Source: Actinomycetota bacterium (GTDB taxonomy: Bacteria; Actinomycetota; Thermoleophilia; Solirubrobacterales; 70-9). From it: DNA of 6,540 bases. The position numbers were made by a program, and so were the translations under genes. Positions 1-4,455 of the stretch are shown one piece after another. The notes below the pieces were generated by a model. That model saw only the letters and a program-made list of their open reading frames with translations. It had not been told where the DNA came from and ran no database searches. The stretch lies in NCBI GenBank assembly GCA_005884305.1, contig VAYL01000033.1:1-6540 (forward strand). Reading direction: 5' to 3'. Position 1 is the stretch's first letter; each line of letters begins with the position of its first letter.

Positions 1-443
1 CAGCGATGCTCCGAGTTCGCGAACGCGAGCACGCTGGAGATCAGAAAGCACCCGGAGCCGACCACGTTGGGCGCCCACATACGCACGTTGGCCTGATGGG
101 CCGTCAGGGCGATGCGCATGGCCGCGAACGTGCTGATGTTGAACATCACCGTTCCCGCAAATTGGATCGCCGCGGCCAGCCAATCGACGGTCGCCGGCAG
201 CCAGGCGCGCGGTCGTAGCGGCCGGCGACGAGCCCGCGCCTGAAACCGATGCGGCAGCTCGGCCGCCGTTACGAGCTGGACCAGCGCGGCGCTCGTAAAG
301 AAGATCGAGCCAGAGAAGAAGGTGATCGGTATCCATCTCGCCGACGAGGCGAGCGCCGCCAGCGCAGGCACCAGAAACATCGCCGAGCCGAGCGAGAACG
401 GGAGCGCCATCCACCAGGCTGCTCGGTCCGGACGCCACCACAT
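1..443 (-). CDS. YrhK-like multi-pass membrane protein (C-terminus beyond left edge)
   Basis: Reading the minus strand from the ATG at 441-443, the frame stays open to the window edge for 147 codons and would continue past it. The N-terminus begins MWWRPDRAAWWMALPFSLGS. Four hydrophobic segments are visible at about residues 8-33, 37-58, 85-110 and 121-141, so this is an inner-membrane protein. Motifs such as FFSGSIFFTSAALVQ, FNIST and WAPNVVGSGCFLISSVLAFA resemble, from memory, actinobacterial membrane proteins annotated as YrhK-like; their biochemical function is unknown. The start is supported by GAGGA about five bases upstream of the ATG. Only about 23 bases separate it from the 3' end of tRNA-Ser(UGA) on the same strand, so it may be transcribed with that tRNA. 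Family assignment is tentative; the existence of the gene is more certain. Confidence 0.72.
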   Translation of the reverse strand, partial: MWWRPDRAAWWMALPFSLGSAMFLVPALAALASSARWIPITFFSGSIFFTSAALVQLVTAAELPHRFQARARRRPLRPRAWLPATVDWLAAAIQFAGTVMFNISTFAAMRIALTAHQANVRMWAPNVVGSGCFLISSVLAFANSEHR

Positions 444-466
444 GTCTGTCCTCGTGTGCGTAGAAG

Positions 467-554
467 CGGAGGGGGAGGGATTCGAACCCCCGGACCGGCG
501 GAGCCGGTCAACGGCTTTCAAGGCCGCCGCATTCAGCCACTCTGCCACCCCTCC
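467..554 (-). tRNA. tRNA-Ser(UGA)
   Basis: The minus strand folds as a complete class II tRNA of 88 nt: acceptor stem GGAGGGG/CCCCTCC, serine-type D arm TGGCAGAGTGGCTGA, anticodon stem GCGGC/GCCGT around loop CTTGAAA with anticodon TGA (plus-strand bases 518-520), a long variable arm ACCGGCTCCGCCGGT, and a T arm around TTCGAAT. The discriminator base is G, as expected for tRNA-Ser. CCA is not encoded. It reads UCN serine codons and appears fully functional. Confidence 0.96.
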
Positions 555-567
555 GGGGCAGTGGGTG

Positions 568-573
568 AGGGTA
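568..573 (-). promoter_or_regulatory. Possible -10 element for tRNA-Ser(UGA)
   Basis: On the minus strand TACCCT fits TANNNT and would place transcription start about seven bases before the tRNA 5' end. No clear -35 is visible, so this is weak. Confidence 0.22.
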
Positions 574-594
574 GTCCTTCAGCGCGGTCGCGCC

Positions 595-600
595 TAGAAT
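595..600 (+). promoter_or_regulatory. Possible -10 element (TAGAAT) facing the broken tRNA-Ser(GCU)
   Basis: TAGAAT fits the actinobacterial -10 consensus and lies about 38 bases before the first tRNA base at 638. No good -35 hexamer is seen at the usual distance. A perfect 7-bp hairpin with a 4-nt loop (607-624, GCGGCGG-CGAT-CCGCCGC) lies in the presumed leader. Confidence 0.3.
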
Positions 601-637
601 GCATGCGCGGCGGCGATCCGCCGCAAGACGTTCCCCA

Positions 638-683
638 GGAGAGGTGGCCGAGTGGCTGAAGGCACTCGCCTGCTAAGCGAGGG
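638..683 (+). pseudogene. tRNA-Ser(GCU), 5' half only
   Basis: The sequence from 638 matches a tRNA-Ser(GCU): acceptor strand GGAGAGG, serine D arm TGGCCGAGTGGCTGAAGGC, and a perfect anticodon stem CTCGC/GCGAG around CTGCTAA with anticodon GCT at 672-674. After the stem (681) the match ends. The following bases contain no TTCGA-type T loop and no CCTCTCC to close the acceptor stem within any plausible tRNA length. A short GATCCCGC at 698-705 resembles half of a T arm, so some 3' sequence may survive in rearranged form. As it stands it cannot form a tRNA. The break just past the anticodon stem is typical of sites used by tyrosine integrases, which fits the integrase remnant at 6016; that link is an inference. 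Confidence 0.85.
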
Positions 684-1178
684 TCACGAACCGCCGCGAT
701 CCCGCAGAAGTGGCTTGTTGCTGCCGAGTGTGACGACACTCCCGGGATGCACCGCAAACGTCGTAGACCCGCATTTACACCGGGGTTTAGCCCAACGAAT
801 GGCCCAACGAGTCTGCCCGCGTGGGCCGTTGCAACGGCTGGCTGATGGCGACGGGAGGGCAATCCTGGGCCCTTCCGCAGTGAGGCTCACACCCGATTGC
901 CGGCGCGGTTTCGCGGGTGGTCTCGAGATACGGAAAAGACCGGACCTTTTCCTCGAAGGCGCACACTTGAGCCGTCGGTGTGGCTTGGGGTGTCGGGGCG
1001 GACGGCACCTCGAAGAGAATCTGCGGGTGAGCCCGCCGCGCCGAGGACGCGATTCCGAGCGATCAAACACCCGCCGGCAATGGCTGCACTCCACAGGGTG
1101 CGACTGCGTGAGAGCGGGCGGCTTCAAGGGCTTCGGCCTTGTAGCGGGGGCCCGATTCGTTAGGGCTTCTGAGCGGTC
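684..1178. other. About 500 bases without a convincing gene; several hairpins
   Basis: Open frames exist on both strands but are Arg/Pro/Ser-rich, lack ribosome binding sites and resemble no family I know. What can be seen is secondary structure: GAGTGT-GACG-ACACTC (726-741), GGAAAAG-ACCGGAC-CTTTTCC (932-952), and AGGGC-TTCG-GCCTT around 1125-1140 with a UUCG tetraloop. The stretch ends in a strong terminator-like hairpin at 1179-1206. A structured non-coding RNA is possible, but I recognise none of the signature motifs of RNase P RNA, tmRNA or SRP RNA. Decayed mobile-element DNA is the alternative. Confidence 0.5.
790..810. repeat. Tandem direct repeat GCCCAACGA (x2, 12-bp period), possible integrase arm-type sites
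   Basis: GCCCAACGA occurs at 790-798 and again at 802-810. Closely spaced direct repeats of this sort beside a tRNA are typical of arm-type binding sites of tyrosine integrases in actinobacterial elements. The distance to the broken tRNA-Ser(GCU) is about 110 bases, which fits an attachment region. The function is inferred from position and spacing only. Confidence 0.4.
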
Positions 1179-1206
1179 GAAGCGCCCCCAAAATCGGGGG
1201 CGCTTC
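1179..1206 (+). terminator. Rho-independent-type terminator hairpin
   Basis: A perfect 11-bp stem, GAAGCGCCCCC (1179-1189) with GGGGGCGCTTC (1196-1206), encloses a 6-nt loop AAAATC. On the plus strand it is followed by the T/C-rich TCCTTGCTGCTT, whereas on the minus strand no T-rich tract follows, so plus-strand use is more likely. It could still help end the SnoaL gene transcript, whose stop lies about 115 bases away on the minus strand. Confidence 0.6.
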
Positions 1207-1265
1207 TCCTTGCTGCTTCAGTCGATCCGCCGGCGGCACCGGATGGGCCCGGCATGACGCGCGAG

Positions 1266-1279
1266 GGAGGACGTCCTCC
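1266..1279. repeat. Perfect 14-bp palindrome GGAGGACGTCCTCC
   Basis: The palindrome is exact and lies in the gap between the terminator hairpin and the stop codon of the SnoaL gene. It could be a protein binding site or part of transcript-end structure; nothing nearby decides this. Confidence 0.35.
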
Positions 1280-1320
1280 TGCTCTGCGCGAGAAGCAGAA
1301 GCTTGCTGGACTAGGGCCGT

Positions 1321-1695
1321 CTACTTGGCGAACACCCGGTTGGGCACCGCCTCGTCGGCGAGCGTGTCGAACGCGACGAGCTTGCCAGCGCCGTTGTAGG
1401 TTAGGACGTCGGCGTCCTCGATCGACTCGCCGTCGAGGTGGACCGTGGTGAGGACGACGACCTTGTCACCTTCGGCAATGTAGTCGTGCGGCTCGGTGCG
1501 GAAGTCCTTGCTCATGAACTTCCCCCACAGCTCTCCGACCGCTTGCTTGCCGTTGTAGGTGCCGGTCAGCGCGTTGTCGCCGCGCACCGTCCACTCGATC
1601 GAGTCGTCGATGTTGCGCATCGCGCCCTCGGCGTCGCCGCCGCTGAACGCCGCGTAAGCGTCCTGCGCGGCCTGTTTGTTCTCTTGCATACCCAT
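1321..1695 (-). CDS. SnoaL-like / NTF2-fold family protein
   Basis: The 124-residue product begins MGMQENKQAAQDAYAAFSGG and has the usual layout of small stand-alone SnoaL/NTF2-fold proteins: an N-terminal helix with the AAQDAYAAFSGGDAEGAM pattern, then IEWTVRG and a GTYNGKQAVGELWGKF block, then alternating strands ending in a conserved-looking VVLTTVHLDGES and LVAFDTLAD. Length is typical of the fold. The family includes isomerases, hydrolases and proteins without catalytic activity, so no substrate can be named. The ATG at 1693-1695 is chosen because GAAGGGA lies about seven bases upstream; an in-frame ATG two codons later is an alternative, and an extension to 1836 would add sequence without similarity to the fold. 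The AT-rich block at 1837-1873, nearly identical to one at the winged-helix gene, lies about 140 bases upstream and may carry its regulation. Confidence 0.88.
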   Translation of the reverse strand: MGMQENKQAAQDAYAAFSGGDAEGAMRNIDDSIEWTVRGDNALTGTYNGKQAVGELWGKFMSKDFRTEPHDYIAEGDKVVVLTTVHLDGESIEDADVLTYNGAGKLVAFDTLADEAVPNRVFAK

Positions 1696-1836
1696 AGTTG
1701 GATCCCTTCGGTGATGTTGTTGGTGGTCATCGCTTTCAGCGCACGCCGCCCCCATATCTGGCGCAGACGCCTGTCGAGCTGGCGGTCTGCCAGGTCCGAC
1801 GACACACACGCTCCAAAGGCGGCGGTTAGTGCACAC

Positions 1837-1873
1837 AATGTATCAGCTATTCATGAAAACAGTTTCTAGAAAT
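1837..1873. promoter_or_regulatory. Conserved AT-rich block, copy A (possible operator)
   Basis: This block matches 3166-3202 at 30 of 37 positions without gaps, and at 20 of 21 in the core ATGTATCA-x-CTATTCATGAA (plus one leading A). The core is an imperfect dyad, ATGnAT-N5-ATnCAT. Here the second part holds the exact palindrome TTTCTAGAAA (1863-1872). It lies in a locally AT-rich patch upstream of the SnoaL gene on the minus strand. A shared binding site for the winged-helix protein encoded at 3182 is the simplest reading. The alternative is the decayed 5' end of a second copy of that regulator gene, because an ATG sits at the same place (1853). Confidence 0.6.
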
Positions 1874-2056
1874 ATTGTTTATGTTGGCGCACTTGGGATG
1901 AGCATCGGCGGGAGAACCTGCCGGTCCTCTGCGGACCTGCGGACGCATGGACGACCTGGCTCTCGCACCGCGAGCGACCGCTCCCCGGATTGGCGCGGTG
2001 CCGGAGGCGTATGGGGTCTGACCACTAGCTCCCTGAGTCAAGGAAGGACGAGCGCA

Positions 2057-2116
2057 GTGTCGATCATCACGATCCTGGTCCTGCTCGCGATCTACCTAGT
2101 GCGGCGCGTTGTCTGA
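2057..2116 (+). CDS. Possible very small membrane peptide (19 aa)
   Basis: A GTG at 2057 starts a 19-codon frame reading SIITILVLLAIYLVRRVV after the initiator: one hydrophobic helix followed by an RR pair, the pattern of a single-pass membrane peptide with a cytoplasmic basic end. AAGGAAGG (2040-2047) lies nine bases before the GTG and is a good Shine-Dalgarno sequence. The stop codon overlaps an inverted repeat at 2111-2139. No known family is recognised. The same frame is open back to 1829, but the upstream part looks non-coding. It may simply be chance; the Shine-Dalgarno plus hydrophobic run is the only support. Confidence 0.4.
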   Translation: MSIITILVLLAIYLVRRVV

Positions 2117-2139
2117 GAGAGCGGTCGCTCGAATCAGAC
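2111..2139 (+). terminator. Possible hairpin at the end of the 19-aa ORF
   Basis: GTCTGA (2111-2116) pairs with TCAGAC (2134-2139), and an inner GAGC-GGTC-GCTC (2119-2130) adds to the stem. The 5' arm contains the stop codon of the small ORF. There is no T tract, so it may be a weak terminator or simply an RNA structure. A further repeat GAGGAC-CTGGTC-GTCCTC follows at about 2182-2199. Confidence 0.35.
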
Positions 2140-2264
2140 AGGCGCCGGCCCTACCTGGCGGGATCCGCGAGGATCGGGGCGGAGGACCTGGTCGTCCTCT
2201 GCGAAGTACCGGGGCGCCGTCTGCCGGCGCGATCAGTCCGGCGTGGAGTGCCCGACTCGGTGGC

Positions 2265-2516
2265 TCAAGAGATTTCCCTGTTCGAACCTCGGCGCATCGA
2301 GGGAGTCTTCGCCTGATAGTCGCCGGCGGCCCTTGCCCGATCGAGCCGCTTCTTGGCCAGCATTGACCTTCGCTCGAGCTCGCGCAGGCGCCCTGCACTC
2401 GTCAGTCGCGAGCCGTAGGCCTTAGCCTTGTAGAGCTGGTAACGCTCACGGGCGTATCGCTCCTCCGCCTCGAGCTCAATGAGTCCGGCGTGTGGGGCTC
2501 TGCTCGCTCCTGGCAT
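2265..2516 (-). CDS. Small Arg/Glu-rich helical protein of unknown function
   Basis: The 83-residue product is hydrophilic and strongly helical in its middle: ELEAEERYARERYQLYKAKA (about 14-33) and RLRELERRSMLAKKRLDRARA (about 43-63), probably two helices or a helical hairpin joined by the YGSRLTS turn. From memory, similar short proteins with a LYxAKxYGxRxTS-xxRLRELER pattern occur in Thermoleophilia; their function is not known. The ATG at 2514-2516 has GGAG eight bases upstream. It starts only 17 bases after the stop of the DUF2294 gene on the same strand, so the two are probably one operon and may act together. Confidence 0.68.
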   Translation of the reverse strand: MPGASRAPHAGLIELEAEERYARERYQLYKAKAYGSRLTSAGRLRELERRSMLAKKRLDRARAAGDYQAKTPSMRRGSNREIS

Positions 2517-2533
2517 CGGAGTCGCTCCAGCGC

Positions 2534-2974
2534 TCAGACGAGACGGGTTGTGAAGAGCCGGAAGTCCCCTCCCATTCGCCTGTCGACGAGTGAGGGTGCT
2601 CCCCGGTTGAACGATGGCTCCAGTGTGAATACCTCCGTGGCGACATCCGTGGCCCGGTCGTGGCTGCTGACGAACGAGGTAACGCGTTGGCGCGTCAGCC
2701 TCACGACCGCCGCGACGGCATCTCGCTTGTAGCCCGCATGGGTGAACTTCCCAACGTCGTCGACGGTGTCCCCGGTCTGCGGAGTGATGCTCCGGTGGTA
2801 GTCGCCAACGGCGTCAACGAGCACGCAGGTGACGACGTTGCCGCGAATCTCGGTTCGTGCCCTGCTTGGCGGCTTGCCCGCGTATTGCGTCCAAAGCGAA
2901 ACGAGCGCGCCGGTGAGCTCGGCGGGCAAGCCGTTGCCAGAGGCCCGATCACCGACGACGCCTGAGATCATCAT
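2534..2974 (-). CDS. Divergent DUF2294 / MpsC-like protein
   Basis: The 146-residue product from the ATG at 2972-2974 aligns over its length with the canonical DUF2294 (MpsC, PF10057) protein at 5611: GKPPSRARTE matches GKGPTRCRTY, VVTCVLVD matches IVVLGEG, and RLTRQRVTSFVSSHDRATDV then ATEVFTLEP match RLTGRTVMAFMSANHQDPDL then AVEMFVLDP. It lacks the usual TAAEQTLFEGG segment (here SITPQTGDTVDDV) and carries about 25 extra C-terminal residues. MpsC is named from a sodium-related membrane system in staphylococci, but the function of these soluble actinobacterial forms is unproven. The start is uncertain: a second ATG follows at once, GGAG lies about eight to eleven bases upstream, and the ATG overlaps the stop of an upstream SD-led ORF (ATGA). 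The frame is open further upstream to 3175. It heads an operon with the small helical protein. Confidence 0.8.
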   Translation of the reverse strand: MMISGVVGDRASGNGLPAELTGALVSLWTQYAGKPPSRARTEIRGNVVTCVLVDAVGDYHRSITPQTGDTVDDVGKFTHAGYKRDAVAAVVRLTRQRVTSFVSSHDRATDVATEVFTLEPSFNRGAPSLVDRRMGGDFRLFTTRLV

Positions 2975-3135
2975 CGGCCCGTCTCCGCTCGCGGTGCTCC
3001 TTCCGGGATCGGCGATCGCTCGGGGATCGGTGACGCCGGCGGGATCGGCGATGCGGGCGGCACGCGTGACGGCGGCGGCATCACCGAACGGGCGGGCGGG
3101 ATCGGCGTTAGGGCTGGTGTACGGGTTGCGGCCAT
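2971..3135 (-). CDS. Pro-rich upstream ORF (54 aa) or frameshifted N-terminus of the DUF2294 protein
   Basis: The ATG at 3133-3135 has the best ribosome binding site of this operon, AAGGAGG (3142-3148) six bases upstream. It opens a 54-codon frame with hexapeptide repeats of the type PPASPI/PPASPI/PERSPI, and its TGA overlaps the ATG of the DUF2294 gene (ATGA), the usual layout for translational coupling. Yet the DUF2294 frame is also open across the whole stretch, with somewhat higher GC at third positions and its own hexapeptide repeat (IADPAG, VTDPRA, IADPGR). So either this is a coupled leader peptide, or the true protein starts here and one indel separates start from domain. No family is recognised. 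Confidence 0.4.
   Translation of the reverse strand: MAATRTPALTPIPPARSVMPPPSRVPPASPIPPASPIPERSPIPEGAPRAETGR
3004..3057. repeat. 18-bp tandem repeat, three units
   Basis: Three 18-bp units starting CGGGATCGG or GGGGATCGG lie head to tail (3004-3021, 3022-3039, 3040-3057), with a related CGGGATCGGCG at 3097-3107. Because 18 is a multiple of three, the unit encodes hexapeptide repeats in each minus-strand frame and copy-number change would not shift frame. Confidence 0.65.
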
Positions 3136-3146
3136 GGCTGGCCTCC

Positions 3147-3175
3147 TTGCGGTGAATGGAACTCCAATGTATCAT
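3147..3175 (+). promoter_or_regulatory. Leaderless promoter of the winged-helix gene
   Basis: TTGCGG (3147-3152) and TATCAT (3170-3175) are separated by exactly 17 bases, and the ATG of the regulator lies at 3182, where position +1 is expected. The transcript would therefore begin at or near the A of the start codon, as is common in actinobacteria, and no Shine-Dalgarno sequence is present. The -35 overlaps the minus-strand AAGGAGG of the opposing operon. On the minus strand TACATT (complement of 3166-3171) is a candidate -10 for that operon, so the two promoters overlap. Confidence 0.6.
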
Positions 3176-3202
3176 CTATTCATGAATTCTCGTTCTAGCA
3201 AT
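3166..3202. promoter_or_regulatory. Conserved AT-rich block, copy B (possible autoregulatory operator)
   Basis: This is the second copy of the block at 1837-1873, identical at 20 of 21 core positions and 30 of 37 overall. It covers the -10 element and start codon of the winged-helix gene and the candidate -10 of the opposing operon. A protein bound here would block both. Autoregulation by the winged-helix product is the natural hypothesis. Confidence 0.6.
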
Positions 3203-3526
3203 CAACATCCAACGTCAGGGTCTCGGACAGCCGGCTGGGACTTCCTGACCAACCACGCCCACGTCCTTATCTGCGTGGCCGATGATCCGGGTATCCGACT
3301 GCGCGACATCGCCGCCGCTGTCGGGATCACCGAACGCGCCGCCCACCGGATCCTCTCCGAGCTGGTCGAGGAGGGCTATGTGCTGCGCGAGCGGCAGGGC
3401 CGGCGCAATCGCTACCAGGTCAAGTCTGACCTGCCCCTGCGTCATCCGCTCGTCAACGGGCGAGAGGTGGGCGATCTGCTCAAGGTCTTAAGTGGCGCGG
3501 CCAGAAAACCCAGCCAGTCGACCTGA
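3182..3526 (+). CDS. Winged helix-turn-helix transcriptional regulator (MarR-like)
   Basis: The 114-residue product contains a clear winged helix-turn-helix at about residues 20-82: FLTNHAHVLICVADDP, then IRLRDIAAAVGITERAAHRI (HTH, with the recognition helix around TERAAHRILSELVEEGYV), then a basic wing RERQGRRNRYQV. The tail HPLVNGREVGDLLKVL is typical, from memory, of small stand-alone actinobacterial regulators annotated as MarR-family or helix-turn-helix proteins. There is no ligand-binding domain. The ATG at 3182 is preferred over the in-frame ATG at 3134 because of the leaderless promoter and because the domain starts after it. It is divergent from the DUF2294 operon and overlies a block repeated upstream of the SnoaL gene, so both are likely targets. 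Confidence 0.88.
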   Translation: MNSRSSNQHPTSGSRTAGWDFLTNHAHVLICVADDPGIRLRDIAAAVGITERAAHRILSELVEEGYVLRERQGRRNRYQVKSDLPLRHPLVNGREVGDLLKVLSGAARKPSQST

Positions 3527-3723
3527 GCCTCGAAAAGGAAGCGCGTCGGGAGCGGCCGGCGGCGCAATCGCCGTGCGGCAGCCAACACGGGCGTCCATCA
3601 GCGCACACATCGATATCTGCGGACGCGGTCAGCTACCTTGATCAAGAGCCTCACATCGCCATCGACGCCTTGATCGGCCTCCCGGTGATACCCAGGGGTC
3701 CAGCCACCGGAAGGAAGTTTGTT

Positions 3724-4014
3724 ATGCCGAGAATCATCGTGATGAGCGAGTCAGGCGCTGAGCGTGAGGGCGCGATTTCCCTCGAGAAGATGATGAGCGA
3801 GCCGATTACCCAGCCTGGGGGCGTGGTCACCCTCGATGAGCGCGTCGCCTCCGCGGATCTGCGAAGTGGTCATCAATCCGCTCAACTGATCGAGCGGGTC
3901 GGATGGGCGGTTCACGACGCCGATGATGCGGAGCGCGCCGACGGGGAGGCGGGTGGGTCCGCAATCCGCGGATCGGGTAGCTCAGCCCGCCGGGCGATGG
4001 CGCACACGAACTAG
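3724..4014 (+). CDS. Small conserved-type protein of unknown function (MPRIIV start)
   Basis: The 96-residue product starts MPRIIVMSESGAEREG. Its centre, LDERVASADLRSGHQSAQLI followed by ERVGWAVHDAD (about 37-67), resembles from memory a family of short Thermoleophilia proteins with an xxERV...S.H.xxQLIERxGWAxxDAE pattern. No function is known. The last 30 residues are Gly/Ser/Ala-rich and look unconserved, so the end may have been altered by mutation. The start is supported by GGAAGGAAG about six bases before the ATG at 3724; the frame is open back to 3670 but without a binding site. The gap of nearly 200 bases after the regulator gene argues for its own promoter, and a CTTGATCAAG palindrome lies at 3637-3646. 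Confidence 0.68.
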   Translation: MPRIIVMSESGAEREGAISLEKMMSEPITQPGGVVTLDERVASADLRSGHQSAQLIERVGWAVHDADDAERADGEAGGSAIRGSGSSARRAMAHTN

Positions 4015-4455
4015 CGTCCGACGGCTCTGAGCCATTCAAAGTCATCCACTTCAAGTCTTTTCCCAGCCTGGAGAAGGCCCTCCAAGCCTCTCGAAGCCGC
4101 GTTCAGGGGCGGGACGTAGGCGACCTGCTCGAGCCCGCCACGGCCCGCCACGGCACCGCGGGGATGATGTTCAGACTGCGCTCGGAACGGCAGGTTGGCT
4201 CGGGCTCAGTGGATGGTGCCTGCACCGGCTCCGGACGCCAGGGCATCGCGGTGTCCCGTGCCCGTGCGTAGGCACGACGCAGAAACCGCCGCTCACGCCC
4301 CGGCCGGTGCGCGCGTTGAGCGCCCGTGAAGCGCTTCCAGAGCGTGACCGCGCGGGTTGCATCTTGCGAGTCGCTCCGCTGGCAGCGGCGAAGCAGGCAC
4401 GGCTCCTCTCGTCCGACCGGCGCGTTGCAGCCCTGGCCTGGGGGACAACAGTGCT
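4015..4455. other. About 440 bases without an intact gene; possible regulator-gene remnant
   Basis: Frames are open on both strands, but none has a ribosome binding site and a recognisable product. On the plus strand a startless frame reads PFKVIHFKSFPSLEKALQ and then QGRDVGDLLEP, and its end resembles the tail NGREVGDLLKV of the winged-helix protein (22 of 27 bases identical, 4107-4133 against 3458-3484). It stops at the TAG ending the RARA run, near 4270. A CGTGCC/GGCACG inverted repeat is present at about 4257-4277. Confidence 0.4.

Noticed and set aside
684..1206. tmRNA, RNase P RNA or SRP RNA
   Set aside because: None of their signature sequences (tRNA-like ends with TTCGA loop, GAGGAAAGTCC, or a recognisable SRP tetraloop domain) is present on either strand.
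652..1257. 201-codon plus-strand frame and overlapping minus-strand frames
   Set aside because: They start inside the tRNA fragment or without a ribosome binding site, are rich in Arg, Pro and Ser, run through the hairpins and terminator, and match nothing recognisable.
2262..2300. T-arm-like TGTTCGAACC as a possible missing tRNA 3' half
   Set aside because: The flanking bases do not form a T stem, and no CCTCTCC acceptor strand follows; it also lies in the 3' end of the minus-strand helical-protein gene.
2109..2366. 85-codon plus-strand frame overlapping the end of the 19-aa ORF
   Set aside because: It needs a TTG start without a binding site and has Gly/Arg/Pro-rich content; it also overlaps the minus-strand helical-protein gene.
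3004..3057. 18-bp repeats as a CRISPR array
   Set aside because: Units are head to tail without spacers and keep codon frame, so this is a coding minisatellite.
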